The notes under the pieces are model-generated. The model had not been told where the DNA came from and made no database searches. It saw only the letters and a program-made list of their open reading frames with translations. The translations under genes and the position numbers were made by a program. Source: Cruorifilaria tuberocauda (taxonomy: Eukaryota > Nematoda > Chromadorea > Rhabditida > Onchocercidae). Taken from it: 12,312 bases of DNA. The stretch spans positions 1-12,312 of the forward strand of contig JABVXU010001007.1 in the NCBI GenBank assembly GCA_013365365.1, read 5' to 3'. Positions 7,501 to 12,312 of the stretch are shown one piece after another (position 1 is the first letter of the stretch; each line of letters starts with the position of its first letter).

Positions 7501-8305
7501 TGTGTATATGCGTGTTTGTGCACGTGTACGTGTGCATATGTGTATCTGTGCTTGTGCATGCGCATGTGCATACGTGTATCTATGCGGCTACGTGTGCGGA
7601 TCTGTATCTGTGCTTGTGCGTGCGCATGCGCATACGTGTATCTATGCATATTTGCATTTGTGCGTGTGTATACTATACGATAAGAGAAAATTAACGTACG
7701 TATGTTATCTGTGCTTGTGTATGCATATGTGCGGACGCTTGTCTATGCATATTTGTATTTGTACGTGTGTATATTATGCGTACGTGTATCTATGCGTCTA
7801 AGTGTGCATATGTGTATCTGTGCGTGTGTATACTACATGCGCACGTGTATCTATGCGGCTACGTTTGCGGATGTGTATCTGCGCGCGTGTATACTATACG
7901 TACGTGTATCTATGCGTCTAAGTGTGCATATGTGTATCTGTGCTTGTGCGTGCGCATGTGCATACGTGTATCTATGCACATGTGTATCTGTGCATGTGTA
8001 TACTATACGTACGTATGTTATCTGTGCTTGTGATGCACATGTGCGTACGCGTGTCTATGCATATTTGTATTTGTGCGTGTGTATATTATGCGTACGTGTA
8101 TCTATGCATCTAAGTGTGCATATGTGTATCTGTGCGTGTGTATACTATATGCGTACGTGTATCTATACATCTGCGTGCATATATGTATATCTGTGTGTGC
8201 ACACATGTGCGTACTTGCATCAATGTGTGCGTGCGTACGTGTATCTTTGCGTGTGCATGCACATGTGTGTACGTATCTATGCGTGTGTGTGTGTGTGTGT
8301 GTGTA
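7501..8305. repeat. G+T-rich array, right part with ~313-bp higher-order repeat
   Basis: The basic unit is about 60 bp and carries TACGTGTATCTATGCG, CTAAGTGTGCATATGTG and TATCTGTGCGTGTGTATACTA. It appears near 7571, 7632, 7779, 7840, 7898, 7959, 8091 and 8152. A larger block starting CGTACGTATGTTATCT at 7695 restarts at 8008, offset 313 bp. After a 1-bp indel (GTGTATGCAT against GTGATGCAC) the offset becomes 312 bp, as at 7778 and 8090. Nearly every step alternates purine and pyrimidine, and the strand is strongly G over C, both unlike the rest of the window. It ends in an uninterrupted GT run. Confidence 0.93.
8283..8304. repeat. GT microsatellite, (GT)11
   Basis: Eleven perfect GT dinucleotides close the G+T-rich array, followed abruptly by ATGAATTCAAAATT of ordinary composition. 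Confidence 0.95.
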
Positions 8306-8823
8306 TGAATTCAAAATTCTAGGACATTAAGGAATTTGCAAAAGATACGTAAAACATGCCAACAAAACATGTTCCTTTCTTTATTTTGTTATATCGAAGA
8401 GAACTATAAAATAAAAAAAATTCACGTTTTTGTTAAATGATAAAGCATAGGCATTTTGCGGTCCAAAAATAGTAATTTATGGCCCATTAAATCATCAATT
8501 GCTCTTCTATCTTTACTGTATTCATCCTCATTTTCACAAAAAAAAAAAAAAAAAACGAAATTCCAGTTTAGAAGAATTCATTCGAAAATTTATTTGTTTA
8601 TTTTTTATTTTTATTTTTATCAATTAAATTGATATTATCAGTAATATATCCAAGTATTACTGTAGTGAAATAACACTATAATATCATTTCGTGCTACTGT
8701 AATCGTAATTGTAATTTTATCTTTATAAATAACTATTTGAATGTAAAATAAAAATGAATAATGATGATAGATTTTAAAACATTTTAAAAGTACGTTGGAA
8801 AAAAAAGAATTTTTCTTTGGAAT
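8306..8823. other. Spacer with no supported feature
   Basis: Ordinary A+T-rich sequence with an 18-A run at 8538-8555 and a TTTATTTTTATTTTTAT stretch near 8600. Nothing gene-like is visible. Confidence 0.7.
8538..8555. repeat. Poly-A run (18 A)
   Basis: Eighteen A bounded by TTTTCAC and CGAAATTCC. No element body or target duplication identifies it as a retroposon tail. Confidence 0.95.
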
Positions 8824-8852
8824 TACACGTATGCATACGTGTATCTATGCGT
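8824..8852. repeat. Orphan unit of the G+T-rich array
   Basis: GCATACGTGTATCTATGCG at 8833-8851 is identical over 19 nt to 7568-7586 inside the array, although it lies about 520 bp beyond the array's end in ordinary A+T-rich DNA. Its left part makes a perfect 20-bp palindrome, TACACGTATGCATACGTGTA (8824-8843). A chance match of this length is very unlikely, so it is either a dispersed array unit or a remnant of an originally longer array. Confidence 0.85.
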
Positions 8853-9107
8853 TTCAACGAATAGCTAAAAATCATTTACGTCAAAAAAGAAAGCTTTGTG
8901 TGAGAAAGAGAAAAAATGAAATGAAAATTTTCACTTTAAAAATTAAATTTTAAAAAAAAAAAGGATGAAATTTTAACGAAATTTTATGTTAGATTTTTAG
9001 ATTTAATTAAATAAAAAATATAAAATCAAATTTGAAATTAATCATATTGAAATAAACAATTTTTTTTAACGTATTTCTCTTAATTCGCTTATTTCAATTT
9101 ATCATAC
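8853..9107. other. Spacer with no supported feature
   Basis: A/T-rich sequence with several A and T homopolymers and no identifiable repeat or gene. Confidence 0.7.
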
Positions 9108-9480
9108 AATTTTATTATTGTGATTGATAATCAATCTCACTTATGATTGATTGATAATCATTCTGATCTTATCATTCGATCGATATTTAAAGAAATCAAG
9201 ATAATTTTATTGTTATGATCGATAATCAGTCTCATTTATGATTGATAATCAATATCATCTTATTATCCGATCGATATTAAAAGAAATATCAAGATAATTT
9301 CATTGTTATAATTGATAATCAGTCCCATTTATGATTGATAATCAATATCATCTTATTATCCGATCGATATTTAAAGAAATATCAAGATAATTTTATTGTT
9401 ATCATCGATAATCAGTCCCATTTATGATTGATAATCAATATCATCTTATTATCCGATCGATATTTAAAGAATTATCAAAA
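9108..9480. repeat. Four-unit ~93-bp tandem repeat
   Basis: Units start with AATTTYATT at 9108, 9203, 9296 and 9389 (lengths 95, 93, 93, about 92). Each carries, in order, a GTTAT-A/C-ATYGATAATCAGT segment, CYCATTTATGATTGATAATC, ATATCATCTTATTATC, CGATCGATATTTAAAGAA and ATCAAGAT. Units 2-4 are close to identical; unit 1 is most diverged and contains an extra GATT. Each unit holds ATTGATAATCAAT or a near form (a 13-nt palindrome around a central A) and the CGATCG palindrome. Confidence 0.95.
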
Positions 9481-10288
9481 ATATAGAAAATAGCTATAGA
9501 AAAGTATATCGGAACTAACGAACAAATGACTGATAATAAATGATCGAATGCAAATCTTTTTTTGTTTTTTGAAATTTAACAATTGGCATGAAATTAATTA
9601 CAGGAAAATTAACAGGTGTAAAATTTTTAGAGGAAAAAAAGTATTTTAAAACTTTTGATTTGAAAATTTTTTGTATTAAATTAATATTGCTTCATAAATT
9701 TAAATTTCTTGAAATGTCATTTTCACAAACGAAAATAAAAAAATAATAAAATAAGAAAAATAAAAAGAAAAAAACAAAAGGAAATTGGATATTCGCTTTT
9801 GTAAAAATTTGTTAGAGGAAAAGAAATATTTTTGCAAATTTTTTAAGTTATTGAAAATTTGCCAAAAAGAAAAATTTTATTTTTTTTCTATGAAAAAAAT
9901 TTTGTTAGAATTTTGGAAAAAAAAAACAATATTTCCTGTTGTTCTTTTTATATTTTTCTTTTCAAATTAATTTTTATTTCAATTTTTCAATATTTTCTAT
10001 TGCTTTTTAAGTTTTATTTTCAAATTTCGAAAATAAGTGTTTCATAATAAATTCAATAAATGAAACGAATTAAATTCATTATTAGTGAATTAAGTTAAAT
10101 AATATGAAATTAACTCATATAAATGTAAAATAGAGAAAATTAAGTTAAGTAATAAACTTGAAAAATAAACAATAAACTGAAGCTTTATGATATTAAGAAA
10201 TTATGCTGAAAATAACTTTTCAATAATATCATCATAATTTGCAGATTATAAAGAACATGATAGTAATAGACAGTATTAATTAAAATCG
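9481..10288. other. Homopolymer-rich spacer
   Basis: The stretch 9640-10020 is dominated by A runs and then T runs, and the short open frames at 9785-10047 are all K/F/I/L from these runs. A fold-back of TTAAATTCA and TGAATTAAG near 10072-10094 is the only structure seen. No gene is supported. Confidence 0.7.
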
Positions 10289-10357
10289 TAATTAAATAGT
10301 AATTAAATAATAATTAAATGATAATTCAATAATAATTAAAAACAATAATTAAATAGT
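10289..10357. repeat. TAATTAAATAR 11-bp repeat
   Basis: Five regular 11-bp units start at 10289, 10300, 10311, 10322 and 10333, and a sixth follows after a 2-bp insertion. Variation is confined to the last two bases and one A-to-C change. Confidence 0.9.
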
Positions 10358-10449
10358 GAAAAAACTTCGCGATAATTGTCATGAATTTTTTTTTTTTGAG
10401 AGAAAAAAATTTTTCTCACAAATTTATAAAAATATTCCTTACAACTTAT
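10358..10449. other. Short spacer with a T/A fold-back
   Basis: TGAGAGAAAAAAATTTTTCTCA at 10397-10418 can pair TGAG and AAAAA with TTTTT and CTCA, with an AG bulge. It follows a 12-T run. Nothing else is present. Confidence 0.5.
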
Positions 10450-10600
10450 GACTTATGCAAAACTGCAAAATAACGTACGTAAAACTAAACTACAATAACT
10501 ATAAATGACTTACGTAAAACTAAACTACAAATAGCTGTAAATGACTTACGTCAAACTGAACTATAAATAACTATAAATTACTTACGCAAAACTAAAATGG
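10450..10600. repeat. 36-bp tandem repeat, about four copies
   Basis: Units beginning GACTTACGTAAAACTAAACT lie at 10507 and 10543, with a variant AACGTACGTAAAACTAAACT at 10472, a truncated first unit at 10450 and a terminal unit at 10579. The second half of each is ACAAATAACTATAAAT or close to it. The CTTACGTAAA core is a near-palindrome (TTACGTAA). Confidence 0.9.
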
Positions 10601-10613
10601 AAATTTAATAAAG

Positions 10614-10614
<1 letters not shown>

Positions 10615-10643
<29 letters not shown>
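10615..10643. repeat. TA microsatellite
   Basis: About fourteen perfect TA dinucleotides between AAGC and TCATTC. It can extrude as a cruciform and is probably length-variable. Confidence 0.95.
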
Positions 10644-10645
<2 letters not shown>

Positions 10646-10933
10646 TTCTAATGTAATAAGCTATGACCTAATATCAATGATGTAATTAAATGACGTAATA
10701 TGAATTTTCGAAATTGTCATGATGTCATGATATTATCCTTATTAAATCATAAAATTATTTTCCATGAGCTTTTTGCATGACGAAAAAGCATGAAGAAGAC
10801 AACGGCAATATCATCTTGATAAAAAATAAATTAATTATTATTGATATAATCAATGGAAATGGAATGAAATGATAATTTATCAACCATGAAAAACCATTTA
10901 AATTGAATGTCATTCGTAAGAAAAAATTTTACA
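10644..10933. other. Spacer with no supported feature
   Basis: A/T-rich with a doubled TCATGA word (GTCATGATGTCATGAT, about 10717-10732). No gene or array. Confidence 0.6.
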
Positions 10934-10980
10934 ATAATAATCAATAATAATCATAATCATAATCATAATCGTAATCGTAA
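10934..10980. repeat. AATAAT / AATCAT hexamer repeat
   Basis: AATAATCAATAATAATC runs into four AATCAT-type hexamers, the last two changed to AATCGT. The opening half resembles the triplet repeat at the start of the window. Confidence 0.85.
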
Positions 10981-11156
10981 ATTTATAATTAAAATTAAGA
11001 AATTTTTACGAGAATGATTGAATAATGAAAATATTTGCTGGAATATGCGCAAATTATTTCGATCGTTTTTTTTTTTTCTCGAACAATAACCAGATATTAA
11101 TTTAATGCTTAGAGATGAGGAAAACTTATTATTCTAATATATTACTTTAAAATTAG
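10981..11156. other. Spacer with no supported feature
   Basis: Ordinary A+T-rich sequence with one nine-plus T run near 11067. Nothing gene-like. Confidence 0.6.
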
Positions 11157-11440
11157 GTTTTTTTTTTCTTTAATCAATATTTGGGACAATTTGTAATGCA
11201 TTAACACATTACTCAATTACTCAAAGTTAATTCAAAAAGTAAGTTTTTTTTTTCTTTAATCAATATTTGGGACAATTTGTAATGCATTAGCACATTACTC
11301 AATTACTTAAAGTTAAGTTTTTTTTTCTTTAATCAATATTTGGGACAATTTGTAATGCATTAACATAACATTTACTATGAATTGAGAGAAATTTAATATC
11401 TTAACATATTACTCAATTACTCAAAGTTAAGTAATAATTT
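11157..11440. repeat. 73-86-bp tandem repeat with poly-T leader
   Basis: Three copies of T(n)-CTTTAATCAATATTTGGG, ACAATTTGTAATGCATTA, then CACATTACTCAATTACT and CAAAGTTAA lie with CTTTAATC at 11168, 11254 and 11327 (periods 86 and 73). The 13-bp difference is an extra TTCAAAAAGTAAG at the end of copy 1. Copy 3 is interrupted after GCATTAACATAAC by a ~45-bp segment and resumes at about 11401 with TTAACATATTACTCAATTACTCAAAG. The TAATGCATTA palindrome is kept in every copy. Confidence 0.93.
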
Positions 11441-12312
11441 GTATTAATATATCATTTACTATGAGTTAATAATATTGAGATTTCTTTCTTTAGTTCTCAT
11501 ATCATAAATATCACAAGTGATATTTTTGCTGCTTTGTGATAAAGTTGTAAAAAAATTTTATCATCAATCATTTAGGCTCATTTACAGATTTGAAGAATTG
11601 CATTTGATGTGATAAATTTAATTTAAAAATTTAACTATGAGTGATAATACTATGAATGATTGTAAGAATGTCATGGAAACAATTAAAGCAACAAAAAAGT
11701 TTTCAATTTTTTTTTTTGTTCTCCAAAATTGCAATAAAAATTTTTATAAAATTTTCTTAAATAATAATATATTAATGTATTACAAATTATCCCAAGCATT
11801 CTTATCAGTTACATTCTTATCAAATTTCAATTCTGTTGTTTAGATTAATTTCTTCAATTTCTTTTCTTAGTGAAAAGTTATTAGCATAATAAATAAAATT
11901 TGCACAACAAATAAGCAATGATGAAGGAATAAAGAGCAAATAAAATAAGCCAATTTGAAAAATGAGCAAATGTATAATAAGCAATAAAAATAAAAAGTAG
12001 GAAAAATAAGAGTAATAACTAAACAATAGCAAGGAAGAAATGATTATTTATTATTATATTAAAATATATTTATTACTATGAACACTTAATTACTTAATTA
12101 ATTACTCGCAATAAATTAATGCAAAGTAAACTAAAGAGTATGAGCCAAATATACATAGAGTAATACTAGCATTCTACCAGAATATCACACAAATATTATT
12201 ATTTCTTTATTTTTACTGAAAAAATTTTATAATATTGAAAATGATAATTATTGATAAAATAAGAAATGAAAGGATGAAAAAAAAAAGAAAATTTACAAAA
12301 TTAAAATGAAAT
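11441..12312. other. Right-end A+T-rich sequence with no supported gene
   Basis: CATTTACTATGARTTRA at about 11369 recurs at about 11453, so the duplication of the neighbouring array reaches slightly into this stretch. A 68-codon frame starts at 11637 and a 70-codon minus frame spans 11820-12032. Both have residue composition explained by A/T bias and no recognisable motif. The remainder contains TTATTATT and ACTTAATTACTTAATTAATTACT words only. Confidence 0.6.

Noticed and set aside
6973..8330. Overlapping open frames of up to 206 codons rich in Cys, Val, Tyr and Met
   Set aside because: Several + frames and one - frame are open at the same time because TATG/TGTG repeats contain few stop triplets. 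The 313-bp block is not a multiple of three and copies differ by a 1-bp indel that shifts the frame, so there is no sign of protein-level selection.
2039..8555. Poly-A runs at 2039-2059 and 8538-8555 as retroposon tails
   Set aside because: No recognisable SINE or LINE body, no pol III promoter boxes upstream and no flanking direct duplications.
9108..9480. CRISPR-like regular array
   Set aside because: The ~93-bp units are contiguous and similar throughout, with no unique spacers between short repeats, and the window is eukaryotic in character.
9785..10047. Two overlapping + frames of about 60 codons
   Set aside because: Composed almost wholly of Lys, Phe, Ile and Leu from A and T runs, and the two compete for the same DNA.
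11637..12032. 68-codon + frame and 70-codon - frame
   Set aside because: The first opens with a more mixed composition (MSDNTMNDCKNVMETIKATK), which earned a second look, but it dissolves into F/N/K/I after about 20 residues and shows no splice-site or domain support that I can defend.
1..12312. Mitochondrial or other organelle DNA, or an A+T-rich viral genome
   Set aside because: No rRNA, tRNA or conserved organelle or viral genes in any frame, and the repeat content fits nuclear non-coding DNA.

Overview
This looks like a gene-free stretch of a very A+T-rich eukaryotic nuclear genome. It is either an intergenic region or a long intron. By eye it is about four-fifths A+T outside one G+T-rich array. 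I find no open reading frame with credible protein composition, no rRNA or tRNA, no recognisable transposon gene, and no bacterial-style gene spacing. Long CT, GA, GT and TA microsatellites, poly-A runs and nested minisatellites on this scale suggest an invertebrate animal, perhaps an A+T-rich arthropod. The sequence does not fix the lineage, and that suggestion is inference only.

Layout. Positions 1-1000: an AAT-type repeat, a degenerate ~102-bp tandem duplication and a 21-bp-arm inverted repeat. Positions 1046-2580: a CT tract, a short repeat with core GACCTGACCTCTCATAA, a larger ~190-bp duplication, and dense clusters of TGATAA (GATA-factor-like words), part of them on a tandem duplication. 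Positions 2670-3810: a purine tract, two copies of a ~120-bp hairpin-forming element 785 bp apart, and a CT tract. Positions 4050-5610: several duplications, the clearest a 127/138-bp tandem repeat at 4481-4828. Positions 6188-8305: the core of the window, with a 26-bp repeat, a 15-unit ~32-bp minisatellite with trimer and dimer higher-order structure, then a ~1.34-kb G+T-rich, alternating purine-pyrimidine array whose second part has a ~313-bp higher-order period. A lone unit of that array sits about 0.5 kb outside it, at 8824-8852. Positions 9108-9480: four ~93-bp units. Positions 10289-11440: 11-bp, 36-bp and 73-86-bp tandem repeats, plus TA and AATCAT microsatellites.

No genes work together here. 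What stands out is the amount of nested local duplication. At least ten independent tandem or near-tandem families lie within 12 kb, several with higher-order periods, and TGATAA is heavily over-represented, roughly 80 sites by hand count. I see no new gene system. The most unusual items are the Z-DNA-prone array with its orphan unit, the paired hairpin elements and the recurring GATAACWGATCA word. All counts and alignments were made by eye.
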